Shown: positions 1 to 6,953, counted from the first letter of the stretch. The stretch: DNA of 42,097 bases from a virus (IMGVR_UViG_3300025695_000034:1-42097); one strand, 5' to 3'. Notes: generated by a model from the letters alone, not told the origin. A program made the numbers and translations.

Positions 1-348
1 AATCGGAAATTTACCTGTACCAAAGATAACATCAATCAACTGACCATAGGCGGCTAATACTTTTGTCTTTGTTACTTTAACGAATACACGAGACTTCTCG
101 CTTTCGCGGAACTGTACACTCTTAGGGTAAAGACCACGGAAATTGTGGTAAGCTGTTATCCAACGCTTCTCATCGGCGTCACGCGCTAACTCAGCATCAC
201 TAAAACGAGACTCAACTAAGCCTGCAAGATTAGAACGCAGTTGCGCCTCTAATGTCATTTCAAGACCGTCTTCATTCTCGACTTCACCAAAGTATAAATT
301 ATTGGCTGTCTCTAAAATGCCCGGCTTGTTGTTATTCTCATCTTGCAT
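1..348 (-). CDS. Portal (head-tail connector) protein, N-terminal part
   Basis: Open frame of 116 codons running off the left edge; translated by hand from the ATG at 346-348. The product starts MQDENNNKPGILETANNLYF and continues with a segment rich in R, D, E and W (RDADEKRWITAYHNFRGLY) typical of marine podovirus portal proteins. Portals form the dodecameric ring at the capsid vertex through which terminase pumps DNA. It starts 2 bases after the large terminase stop codon, the usual TerS-TerL-portal order, and this supports the call as much as the sequence does. Only the first sixth or so of a typical portal is present, so no core fold can be checked. Confidence 0.75.
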   Translation of the reverse strand, partial: MQDENNNKPGILETANNLYFGEVENEDGLEMTLEAQLRSNLAGLVESRFSDAELARDADEKRWITAYHNFRGLYPKSVQFRESEKSRVFVKVTKTKVLAAYGQLIDVIFGTGKFPI

Positions 349-350
349 TA

Positions 351-2288
351 TTAATATCCAAATGTTGAATCAGAAGGTTGGAATACTGTTTCTCTATGAT
401 AGTCACGTATTCTCGAATATGTATCCACTACTCTAGGACGCGACATTATTAAATAACGTAATGCGTCGTATGCGTGGTCAGAAGCGTGTGTATCTACGTC
501 TTCTGGATTGTTTTTACTTAGCGGTATTGTTTGTAGTTCACGTATTAAGTTAGGACATGTGTTAAAGATTTGCATCTTAGGTCTGCCACTGTGTTGTACT
601 TTTAAATATTCGTGTACTTGTATCTTACCGGCTATTCTATTTTTATCTGCAGGTCTTAACTTATGTCCTGCTTGTAACAATGTTTCTGCTATGGTTGGTC
701 CTGTTGTCCCTGTTCTATTCCAACATGCTGTATCTAGTACGCCTCTTGTTGAAATTGGGTCAGAAATTTCCATATTTGTTAGCATTTCTGCTAAATCTGT
801 AGCGAGTAAACCTTTACGGTACAACTCTCTGTATATAATTAGTGTGTTATCACTAGGGTCTACAGCGCCCCAAACACAAGCAGATTCAGAAGCATAACCA
901 TAATCTATTCCTTTTACGCGCTCCCAGTGCATTGGGATTTCAAAAGGTTCGATAACATGCTTAAACATATCGAACTCAGTGAATGCTGCGCCTTCTGCTA
1001 CATTCCAATCACCTTCAAGCAGTTGCTTACGTTGTGTTGGCGGCAGTGATTTAAGCATCTGCTCGTAGCGTCCGTCTTTAGATAAGTATGGGTTATCATC
1101 TAATCTAGCCGGAATAAACTTACGCGTTAATCCATCTGCACCCATAAAGCCTTCATTCGGAGGCGAGGGCTGTATGTAACGCTTCTTAACCCAATGCGCT
1201 CCTGCGCCACCGGGGTTAGCAGTACAACGCATATAAGGCGTAATCTCTGGGTCTGTTGTACGTAAACGAGACGCCAAATAGTTCCAAGAGAATTCTGTGG
1301 CTAGATGCGTAATCTCATCAAAGCCAATCCAACTGTAGGCTTGACCTTGGTAACGATAAACATCGCTGTCTCTTTCCAAGAAACCAAACTCTACTTTAGC
1401 CCCTGAGGGGAATGTCCAAAGCTTCTCTACTTCTCTGTACTTACAACCCGGAAATGCCTTCGGGTAAAGCTCTCTGCTCTTATCTATTAGTTCTCTAAGC
1501 TCTGGCATAGAGCGCCTAATAATTAAGGCTCTGTGTGCTTCTCTGTGCGCAAATCGGAGGGGGTCAATAATCATTGCATATGATTTACCACCACCTGCTG
1601 CACCACCGTAAAGAACATCTGTTTCGCCTGCGGCTAGAAACTCAGTCTGTGGACCTTCGTTCGGCTGAAAGATTACATTCTTCTTTACTTGGTTTTTAAC
1701 ACTATCGGCTTTCTCTTCTAAAGCATCTTCTGTGATGAGTGTTTGTTTTCCATCAATTAAGTTTATGTTTTCTTTTGCAGCCTGTAGTTTCTTTTTGTTG
1801 TTAGAAATCTTTGTTTGGGCTTTTTGTATTTCTTTTTGTGTTTCTCTTATCTTTCTTTTTTGTTCTATTCGTGCTTTTTCTTTTGCACTGTAACTATAAC
1901 TACGGCTCTTTGCGCCTTTAGTTCGACCTGCTTTCTTCTTTGGTGTTCCATCTTTTTTTAGAATGAAGTTGCCGTCTGCGTCTTGTAAGAAGCGTTCGGG
2001 ATTTGTGTCCCATTCTTTTATACCTTCTGGAAGCGGAAGACGTCCATCAGGTCTTCTAGTTGTTTGAAACTTATTCAAAGACTCATGCGAGATTTTTACG
2101 CCTGTTTTCTTTGAAACATCTGCAGCAGCATCACGGAGAGACAACGACCTAGATTTAATCATCGGTAAGACCTCTGCGATAACATCTAAGTGTGGTGTAA
2201 TCTCTTCGATGTGTTCGGGGTCGTTGTCGCAAACTTTATAACCAAAAGGCATAAGACCTCTTGGCTTAGGATATTTAACATTCTTCAT
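351..2288 (-). CDS. terL: Terminase large subunit with an N-terminal HTH-like extension
   Basis: 645 residues. The packaging motor ATPase/nuclease that cuts concatemeric DNA and translocates it into the prohead through the portal. Walker A (GGAAGGGKS) lies near residues 229-237, Walker B (WIGFDE) near 318-323, and nuclease-domain acidic residues appear in GIDYG (about 460), LDTA and DHAYDALRY (about 609). The first 200 or so residues precede the ATPase: a PRGLMPFGYK start, a helix-turn-helix-like stretch (SLSLRDAAADVSKKTGVKIS) and a Lys/Gln-rich coiled coil. Similar extensions occur in marine podovirus terminases. The start overlaps the small subunit end by 14 bases and has no clear Shine-Dalgarno, suggesting translational coupling. 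Confidence 0.95.
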   Translation of the reverse strand: MKNVKYPKPRGLMPFGYKVCDNDPEHIEEITPHLDVIAEVLPMIKSRSLSLRDAAADVSKKTGVKISHESLNKFQTTRRPDGRLPLPEGIKEWDTNPERFLQDADGNFILKKDGTPKKKAGRTKGAKSRSYSYSAKEKARIEQKRKIRETQKEIQKAQTKISNNKKKLQAAKENINLIDGKQTLITEDALEEKADSVKNQVKKNVIFQPNEGPQTEFLAAGETDVLYGGAAGGGKSYAMIIDPLRFAHREAHRALIIRRSMPELRELIDKSRELYPKAFPGCKYREVEKLWTFPSGAKVEFGFLERDSDVYRYQGQAYSWIGFDEITHLATEFSWNYLASRLRTTDPEITPYMRCTANPGGAGAHWVKKRYIQPSPPNEGFMGADGLTRKFIPARLDDNPYLSKDGRYEQMLKSLPPTQRKQLLEGDWNVAEGAAFTEFDMFKHVIEPFEIPMHWERVKGIDYGYASESACVWGAVDPSDNTLIIYRELYRKGLLATDLAEMLTNMEISDPISTRGVLDTACWNRTGTTGPTIAETLLQAGHKLRPADKNRIAGKIQVHEYLKVQHSGRPKMQIFNTCPNLIRELQTIPLSKNNPEDVDTHASDHAYDALRYLIMSRPRVVDTYSRIRDYHRETVFQPSDSTFGY

Positions 2289-2673
2289 AATCGGCTTCGA
2301 TTACTGTTTCTTTTTTAGCCGGAAGAATGAAGATTCCATTTGGTGTTTCAACCTTAACATCTAAGCGCTCTGACTTTGATACCCCAACACGGTCTAGGAT
2401 TGTCTGTGCGGCTTGTAGTTTAATGTTTGCTTGTGGGATAGCCTCATCTGCATCTAAAAGATTAATCATCTTAGAGGCTGCCTTAGGAGCATTTAGGGCT
2501 AACATCCCTTCAGTAAGGTCAAGAATCTCTGACTTAAGCGCTTTAACGACTGCATATCGACTTTGCGGCGAGTAGCCTGCTAGTTCTGCAGCCATCTTTG
2601 TATCGCCGTCACACTCAATTAAGTATTGAAGGAAGGCTTCTTGTTTTGTGGTTAACGCTTTTTCACTGTTCAT
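2275..2673 (-). CDS. terS: Terminase small subunit
   Basis: 132 residues from the ATG at 2671-2673. The small subunit recognises phage DNA and regulates the large subunit. The N-terminus (ALTTKQEAFLQYLIE, then KMAAELAGYSP) is the helix-turn-helix typical of small terminases; the C-terminal part is helical with a short acidic tail. A longer frame to 2784 exists, but its extra 37 codons lie across and upstream of the promoter at 2679-2709, so the internal ATG is chosen. That ATG sits at the predicted transcription start with no room for a ribosome binding site, so the message appears leaderless. It overlaps terL by 14 bases. Confidence 0.85.
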   Translation of the reverse strand: MNSEKALTTKQEAFLQYLIECDGDTKMAAELAGYSPQSRYAVVKALKSEILDLTEGMLALNAPKAASKMINLLDADEAIPQANIKLQAAQTILDRVGVSKSERLDVKVETPNGIFILPAKKETVIEADYEEC

Positions 2674-2678
2674 GCATA

Positions 2679-2709
2679 TATTATACAGTCGTATATAGCT
2701 TTTGTCAAG
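2679..2709 (-). promoter_or_regulatory. Late-arm sigma-70 promoter (PL), reading left
   Basis: On the minus strand, TTGACA (2708-2703) and TATAAT (2685-2680) are both perfect consensus hexamers, with a 17-base spacer. The discriminator is six bases and the next base is the A of the terS ATG. It shares CTTGACAAAA and ATACGACTGTATAATA exactly with the opposite promoter at 2741-2771; only the five bases between these blocks differ. The likely role is host-RNA-polymerase transcription of the terminase, portal and downstream structural genes. Confidence 0.85.
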
Positions 2710-2740
2710 TCCTTTATGCAAAAAAGTTATAAATAAAGTT

Positions 2741-2771
2741 CTTGACAAAACCCCAATACGACTGTATAATA
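2741..2771 (+). promoter_or_regulatory. Early-arm sigma-70 promoter (PR), reading right
   Basis: TTGACA at 2742-2747 and TATAAT at 2765-2770, both perfect consensus, 17-base spacer. It is a mirror copy of the promoter at 2679-2709, with 26 of 31 positions identical. The -10 region carries ATAC-N4-GTAT, a short inverted repeat that could be an operator. It faces the early genes, but the first credible gene on this strand starts about 700 bases downstream behind a further promoter. Confidence 0.85.
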
Positions 2772-3387
2772 CATATAAGCCCACCGGGGTTATATTAGAT
2801 ACATATACACAGCATTAAGATTAGTATTAATCATTGTTTAATGTATGTACAACAACCATTATCATAAGTGTAATGGGTGAACATATACTTATTAGTCTAT
2901 TATACTCCTGCATCTTCTGCGCTCTTCCTCCTCCCTTTAAAGACTTGGCGCAATTTCAGCGACTTCGCGCTAGAGGCGTAGGGTTGTTTAGTGGTTGACA
3001 ACTCAAAAATCCTCCAAAATGTTTAAGAATGTATATATATACTACCTACCCCCCTAGGCGACCTGCCCACCCCTATTAGTCTTGACAAAAGTCAAAGAAT
3101 TTATAAACGCATACACACACTGAATAGTCTGATTCATAGAATTTATATTGACGTGCTAGATTTTGGAACAAAATGAGTAGTAATTAATAGAATAAACTAC
3201 CAAAACTTATTAAGTTTCAGACACTTGGGTAATTATTTATTTTACACCCACCACCCACAAAAAAATTCTATATCCTGCGTGAGAAAAGCCCCGAAATTCC
3301 TGTACAAAAACTAGACAATTCCGCCAAAACAACCCCCCAAAACAAAAAAACAATACGTAGTATTGAAAAATAAATTGAAAAAAGTGT
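2772..3387 (+). other. Long intergenic control region without a convincing gene
   Basis: About 0.6 kb between the divergent promoters and the next promoter. Visible: a perfect inverted repeat TTGAC-AAAA-GTCAA at 3082-3095 that also looks like a -35 hexamer; another TTGACA at 2995-3000 without a good -10; a GC-richer island at roughly 2915-2985 inside AT-rich DNA; an AATAC-GTA-GTATT inverted repeat near 3352-3364; and an A/C-rich, G-poor stretch around 3310-3355. The strand bias and lack of genes fit an untranslated leader, a replication origin or a packaging site, but none of these is demonstrated. Confidence 0.5.
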
Positions 3388-3417
3388 TTGCAATGATTTT
3401 CGAATCGTGACTATAGT
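3388..3417 (+). promoter_or_regulatory. Promoter P1 for the first early gene block
   Basis: TTGCAA at 3388-3393 and TATAGT at 3412-3417 with an 18-base spacer. The predicted start is at about 3424, the beginning of a GGCATCG stem-loop also found behind promoters P2 (5253-5287) and P3 (9520-9548). Confidence 0.65.
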
Positions 3418-3422
3418 GGAAT

Positions 3423-3457
3423 GGCATCGAGGCAAGGGGCTTCGATTTCACTTTCAC
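3423..3457 (+). promoter_or_regulatory. 5' leader stem-loop of the P1 transcript
   Basis: ATCGAGGC (3426-3433) pairs with GCTTCGAT (3439-3446) through eight base pairs (one G-U) over a five-base loop. The first 13 bases (3423-3435) and the 19 bases from 3439 are identical to the P2 leader at 5288-5323, whereas the loop differs. Identity outside any shared coding sequence points to a functional RNA or DNA element at the transcript start. Confidence 0.65.
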
Positions 3458-3474
3458 AATTTGAGGTAACACTT

Positions 3475-4023
3475 ATGAATAATTTAAAAGCTTTTCAAAA
3501 CATCGACACAAACCGTCCTGCTTCTACGAAGCAATTATATCTAGTAGCCGGACATTTTGCTAAATTACATGGTAATTCTAAACTGTACAAAGTCTTTGGG
3601 GCAATCCTCCAAAAATTTAATGCGGAGCATTTAGAAACTCCAATTACGATGGGCGATGTTTCTAAGTTCTTAGAAATGCAAAAAGTTCCAGTCAAGTTTA
3701 CTAAACTTGTACAAAAACCAAAGACTAAAGCAAAACCTACGGTTTCTAAAGTACAAGTAAAACTTCAAGCACCGAAACCAAAGGTTTCTAAAGAAAAACC
3801 TACGGTTTCTAAAACTAAGGCTAAACCTACGGTTAAGGCTTCAGAGTTATCAGTCGAAGACTTTAAGAAAAGACTTGAGACTTTAGTCTCTAAAACCAAA
3901 CAACATGATGCTCAATTTATTGAGGCTGAAAAAAGAATGACTAGCCTTGAGGCTAAGTTTGATGCTATCTCGGCTCAATTTGAAGCTTTTCTAACAACTG
4001 ATGCGGATAAAGTAGACTATTAA
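3475..4023 (+). CDS. Early Lys-rich protein with KPTVSK repeats
   Basis: 182 residues; function not recognised. The start is the ATG at 3475, with TGAGGT eight bases upstream; the longer frame from 3421 would translate the conserved leader stem-loop and is rejected. Residues 1-80 look folded (TKQLYLVAGHFAKLHG, then LETPITMGDVSKFL). The middle is a basic linker in which K-P-T/K-V-S-K recurs four times, encoded by near-identical DNA with AAACC-N3-GGTTT inverted repeats. The C-terminus (SVEDFKKRLETLVSKTK onward) looks like a coiled coil. As the first gene behind a strong early promoter it may act on the host or on DNA, but this is inferred from position and charge only. Confidence 0.8.
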   Translation: MNNLKAFQNIDTNRPASTKQLYLVAGHFAKLHGNSKLYKVFGAILQKFNAEHLETPITMGDVSKFLEMQKVPVKFTKLVQKPKTKAKPTVSKVQVKLQAPKPKVSKEKPTVSKTKAKPTVKASELSVEDFKKRLETLVSKTKQHDAQFIEAEKRMTSLEAKFDAISAQFEAFLTTDADKVDY

Positions 4024-4080
4024 GTCTGCTTTTTCCCCTAAATTTTAATTAATTATTTATTATTCAAAGGAATATATATT

Positions 4081-4371
4081 ATGTTTAATCGTAGATTATT
4101 TACAACTCGTTTCAATCAAGCTACAAATACAACCGGTGAAAGTATTACAGTAATAATAAATAATATTACTGAAGAAGGTAAAAGACTGAGCCGTAAACAA
4201 AAAACAATTGCTTATAATTACAATCTTGATGCAATGGACAATCATCTCGAAGCAATTTACGAAGTAACGGATGAAGTACCAATACTAAGTAAGTTTAAAA
4301 ACTTAAAGCGAGGTTATCAATTCGTTGAGGTATCGGTCGAAGAGTCTGAAAATATAAACTTATATTTATAA
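4081..4371 (+). CDS. Small early protein, unknown function
   Basis: 96 residues, not recognised. It begins MFNRRLFTTRFNQ, behind AAAGGA about nine bases before the ATG, in the same direction as its neighbours. The product is mixed alpha/beta in appearance, basic at the N-terminus and acidic at the C-terminus (EVSVEESENINLYL), with no membrane segment or Cys motif. The codon composition is as AT-rich as the rest of the early block. Probably part of the P1 operon; a stem-loop follows the stop codon. Confidence 0.7.
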   Translation: MFNRRLFTTRFNQATNTTGESITVIINNITEEGKRLSRKQKTIAYNYNLDAMDNHLEAIYEVTDEVPILSKFKNLKRGYQFVEVSVEESENINLYL

Positions 4372-4378
4372 TAAACTA

Positions 4379-4398
4379 TCGGGGTTTAACCGCCCCGA
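4379..4398 (+). terminator. Intergenic stem-loop, weak terminator or processing site
   Basis: TCGGGG (4379-4384) pairs with CCCCGA (4393-4398) over an eight-base loop between two early genes. No U-run follows (AAAACC instead), so an efficient intrinsic terminator is unlikely; RNA processing or message protection is equally possible. Confidence 0.4.
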
Positions 4399-4419
4399 AA
4401 ACCTAAAGGAAAAATCATT

Positions 4420-4632
4420 ATGAAAAAACAATATACAAATAAATATTTAGACTATATGTTTGAAAAAGCTTGTGACAAAATAGGTTATCAGCATAACATT
4501 TCAATACTAGTATTGAGAACTAAAAAAGTAGGACGTTCAAAGGTTTATGCTTTAAGTACAGATAATAAATTCATGACTAGACACAAAATGATTGACCAAC
4601 TCGAAGAGTTAGTAGGAGAAACAAATGTATAA
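4420..4632 (+). CDS. Small early protein, unknown function
   Basis: 70 residues, not recognised. It starts MKKQYTNKYLDYMFEKACDK behind AAAGGAAAAATCATT. It is basic overall with a predicted helical N-terminus, a short beta-like middle (ISILVLRTKKVG) and an acidic end. Its last eight bases overlap the start of the next small gene at 4625, so the two are probably translationally coupled. Confidence 0.7.
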   Translation: MKKQYTNKYLDYMFEKACDKIGYQHNISILVLRTKKVGRSKVYALSTDNKFMTRHKMIDQLEELVGETNV

Positions 4633-4792
4633 TTCAGATTATTTTATAGACAATAACATCGAAGTATCAAAAGCCGAAATGCTCAAAGAATTATTTGACC
4701 ATGGCATCGAAGATGCACAAGAATTTTTCGAAATCTATGGCATAAAAGATACTTACAATTCTAAAGATATATTATTTTGGTTAGGTTATTAA
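4625..4792 (+). CDS. 55-residue acidic early protein
   Basis: A short gene read by hand: the ATG at 4625-4627 lies inside the end of the preceding gene, with GGAG at about the right distance. The product is MYNSDYFIDNNIEVSKAEML... ending FWLGY, strongly acidic, with repeated F/Y/I positions in a helix-like pattern (LFDHGIEDAQEFFEIYGIKD). Small acidic early phage proteins often inhibit host enzymes or mimic DNA, but nothing here identifies a target. The stop codon overlaps the AAGGAG of the following gene, so the spacing is compact. Confidence 0.65.
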   Translation: MYNSDYFIDNNIEVSKAEMLKELFDHGIEDAQEFFEIYGIKDTYNSKDILFWLGY

Positions 4793-4803
4793 GGAGAAAC
4801 ATC

Positions 4804-5172
4804 ATGTTAAAAGTATTTGTATACTACAATCTACACAAGTCTTGTTGGTCAATCAAAGCATTGGAAGGAGAACAAAAAGGTAAAGTAATTGAACATGCCG
4901 AACAAGTAATATTATTTGATGCTAAACCGAAGGTTTCGGAAGCCGGACGGCAACGTGTCCTTAAGGAACAATCTAAGAATGTCCATGCCGGAATAGTAGG
5001 AAACTTATTTTCAATAGACTCAAAAGTTTTTAAAACTAATGATAAAGACTTTAAAGAAATAACATACAACCCTTATAAGTATTCTACATTTGTTTATAAA
5101 GATAATGATGATAACCCTTTTAAGGGTTCAGATGTTGTTTACATGGCTAATAGAAGAGTCTTCGAGGTTTAA
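4804..5172 (+). CDS. Conserved phage protein, unknown function
   Basis: 122 residues from the ATG at 4804, preceded by AAGGAG at 4791-4796; an upstream in-frame ATG at 4777 lies inside the previous gene and is not used. The product contains FVYYNLHKSCWSIKALEG, KVSEAGRQRVL and SKNVHAGIVGNL, a pattern I recall from marine phage proteins of unknown function. It is probably a small beta-rich domain. The KPKVS segment is encoded by another AAACC-N3-GGTTT inverted repeat (4923-4935), as in the gene at 3475. Last gene before promoter P2. Confidence 0.75.
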   Translation: MLKVFVYYNLHKSCWSIKALEGEQKGKVIEHAEQVILFDAKPKVSEAGRQRVLKEQSKNVHAGIVGNLFSIDSKVFKTNDKDFKEITYNPYKYSTFVYKDNDDNPFKGSDVVYMANRRVFEV

Positions 5173-5252
5173 TAACAAAAAGGAATAAGAATATAATAAA
5201 AACACATATGCATCACACTCTATCACAATCGCATTATGCACAGGGATAGGGA

Positions 5253-5287
5253 TTGACAATTGCTCCGATTTGTGAGCATACTATAAA
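5253..5287 (+). promoter_or_regulatory. Promoter P2 for the second early gene block
   Basis: The -10 is TATAAA (5282-5287) or the overlapping TACTAT (5279-5284). The best-spaced -35 is TTGCTC (5260-5265, 16 bases to TATAAA); a perfect TTGACA at 5253-5258 is 20 bases from TACTAT. The layout parallels P1, and the same GGCATCGAGGCAA leader follows directly. Confidence 0.6.
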
Positions 5288-5323
5288 GGCATCGAGGCAA
5301 TGACGCTTCGATTTCACTTTCAC
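5288..5323 (+). promoter_or_regulatory. 5' leader stem-loop of the P2 transcript
   Basis: ATCGAGGC (5291-5298) pairs with GCTTCGAT (5305-5312) over a six-base loop. The first 13 and last 19 bases are identical to the P1 leader at 3423-3457. The unconstrained loop differs in length and sequence, which indicates selection on the stem and the flanking GGC and TTTCACTTTCAC. Confidence 0.65.
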
Positions 5324-5347
5324 TTAAACATTCAAAGGTATAAGCAA

Positions 5348-5950
5348 ATGTATAAGACACATGCCCCAATAATTAGTAAGCATGCTCAACAATCTGCTGA
5401 CAATCTAGCTGATGTTATCTTAATGGTAGTATTATCTATTCAGCAACCATGGCATTCAGTAGGTTCTCAAATGAAAGATGTTGCCCAACATAAAAAAGAT
5501 AGTAGATTTTTATGGGGCAATAAGAAAAAAACTTATAACTATTTATCTAAAAATAAAGGTAAAATGTTTGGTCAATTCAGGGCTATCATCAACAGCAGTA
5601 AAACTGACCATGAAAAATCAGTATCTCTTATGAAATTATTTATGCAAGTTGATGGACTTGGCGCAGTAAAAGCCGGATTTGTTTGCCAGTTAACTGCCGG
5701 ACTTGTAGGATGCATCGACCTCCACAATGTAAGAATGTATAGAATTGATGATAAAGTTTTAAAGATTTCTACTAAGATAAAATCTAAGGAACTTTACCAT
5801 AAAAAAATTGAAGACTATGTTGAGTTGTGTCACAACATTGGTACAGAAAAACTATGGGATAGTTGGTGCAACCACTTAGCTACCCAGAAAAATAGATTTA
5901 ATGATGCGATGGAAGTATCAAAAGCACATGTAGATTATTTGTTTGTGTAA
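5348..5950 (+). CDS. HhH-GPD-like DNA-glycosylase-fold protein
   Basis: 200 residues from the ATG at 5348 (AAAGG upstream); the longer frame from 5300 covers the leader stem-loop. Residues 102-131 (DGLGAVKAGFVCQLTAG, then GCIDLHNVRMY) match the helix-hairpin-helix plus Gly/Pro...Asp block of endonuclease III and OGG-type glycosylases: GLG hairpin, Asp124 at the catalytic aspartate position, and His126 as in the family's D-x-H. Lys108 is one position away from the usual Schiff-base lysine, so lyase activity is uncertain. No Fe-S cysteine cluster is seen. Known members excise damaged or modified bases; as an early phage gene this could act on modified host DNA, on repair, or simply as a DNA-binding fold. 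First gene behind P2. Confidence 0.6.
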   Translation: MYKTHAPIISKHAQQSADNLADVILMVVLSIQQPWHSVGSQMKDVAQHKKDSRFLWGNKKKTYNYLSKNKGKMFGQFRAIINSSKTDHEKSVSLMKLFMQVDGLGAVKAGFVCQLTAGLVGCIDLHNVRMYRIDDKVLKISTKIKSKELYHKKIEDYVELCHNIGTEKLWDSWCNHLATQKNRFNDAMEVSKAHVDYLFV

Positions 5951-6005
5951 AGTGAATGACAAGGATGTCGCCCCCTAATTTTTTAAAACCTAAAAGGTAA
6001 TTATT

Positions 6006-6953
6006 ATGAATAACGTTCAATCAATTTTCGGTAACAACAAACCTATTTTCGACGGCTATGGTCCGGCAGATTTCGACATTGAAACAGCGCCACTTAAGTA
6101 TCTATCAAAAGAAACACATAAAATTCTAACATCAACTAAACGAATTATATATCGTACTGATACTGGTGCTGAGCTTGGAGTCCATGGTAAACGATATGTT
6201 GCTGTCCCTCCTAAGCGTTTAATTGATACTAGCCGTAACATTATATTAAACTCGGACCTAAATACTTCAGGCTTAAAAGAAACTATACAAACTTCGCATA
6301 ATGGTTCACGAACTTTTGTTAAGTATGACTTACCGGAACATTCATATGTTACACCGGATGGTGATACAGCAACACTAAGTCTATTAAGTATAACTTCTTT
6401 CGATGGAACATGGGCTTTTATGATGAGTTGTGCAGCGACCCAGTATGCTTGTACTAACTTACAAGTATTTACTACAGGTGAAATTGCAGTATATAAAAGT
6501 AAACATACCCAAGGTTTAGACATTGCAAGAGGTTCAAAGATAATCATGAATAGTCTTAATGTTATGCAGAATGAAAATGAATTATGGCATAAATATTATA
6601 ACACTTCAATAAGAGATGTAGATGCATTTAATATTTTTGTTAAAGCATCTAAGGCTGAGAAGACTATTAATAAACTTAAAGAATTTTATGGTAGTAATTT
6701 ATCCATAGAAGAGTTATTATCTTTATCCCCAAGAGAAAATAAAGCATTAACATATATGTATAATATATATAAAGATACTTATAAGAAACGTTTAGGTGAT
6801 AATCTTTGGGCAGTATACAATGCAATGACTGATTGGAGTACACATGCTGAAGTCTCTAAGCGCTCAGAAAATAATATTGCTAGTGTTCAACACCAACGAC
6901 AACAGACTGTAAAAGATGTCGTCAACTCAGAACTACTAAGTTTAGTAGCTTAA
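6006..6953 (+). CDS. DUF932-like phage/plasmid protein
   Basis: 315 residues. It resembles the DUF932 (phage/plasmid-like) family, whose molecular role is not known; members are common on plasmids and phages and are often early genes. Supporting features are the N-terminal region leading to KYLSKETHKILTSTKRIIYR, the central SFDGTWAFMMSCAATQYACTN, where many members have a conserved Cys/Asn-containing recognition block, and the C-terminal LWAVYNAMTDWSTH typical of the family. The start follows AAAAGG. A weak stem-loop follows the stop. Confidence 0.75.
   Translation: MNNVQSIFGNNKPIFDGYGPADFDIETAPLKYLSKETHKILTSTKRIIYRTDTGAELGVHGKRYVAVPPKRLIDTSRNIILNSDLNTSGLKETIQTSHNGSRTFVKYDLPEHSYVTPDGDTATLSLLSITSFDGTWAFMMSCAATQYACTNLQVFTTGEIAVYKSKHTQGLDIARGSKIIMNSLNVMQNENELWHKYYNTSIRDVDAFNIFVKASKAEKTINKLKEFYGSNLSIEELLSLSPRENKALTYMYNIYKDTYKKRLGDNLWAVYNAMTDWSTHAEVSKRSENNIASVQHQRQQTVKDVVNSELLSLVA

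Noticed and set aside
508-897. Plus-strand open frame antisense to the large terminase
   Set aside because: Shadow of a strongly conserved gene; no ribosome binding site or motif.
2761-2771. T7 RNA polymerase promoter
   Set aside because: ATACGACT matches the T7 promoter core but the rest does not, while -35 and -10 hexamers are perfect sigma-70 consensus and no T7-type polymerase is present.
2674-2784. N-terminal extension of the small terminase
   Set aside because: These codons lie over and upstream of the consensus promoter that drives the gene.
2873-2998. 41-codon open frame in the control region (MGEHILISLLYS...)
   Set aside because: No Shine-Dalgarno, unusual composition, and it crosses the GC-richer island; no supporting overlap or motif.
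3082-3107. Promoter at TTGACA...TATAAA
   Set aside because: The spacer is only 14 bases; the inverted repeat TTGAC-N4-GTCAA is a better explanation.
3421-3474. Upstream ATG for the first early gene
   Set aside because: It would translate the leader stem-loop shared with P2; the ATG at 3475 has a good ribosome binding site.
5300-5347. Upstream ATG for the HhH-GPD-like gene
   Set aside because: It lies inside the conserved leader loop; the ATG at 5348 is preceded by AAAGG.
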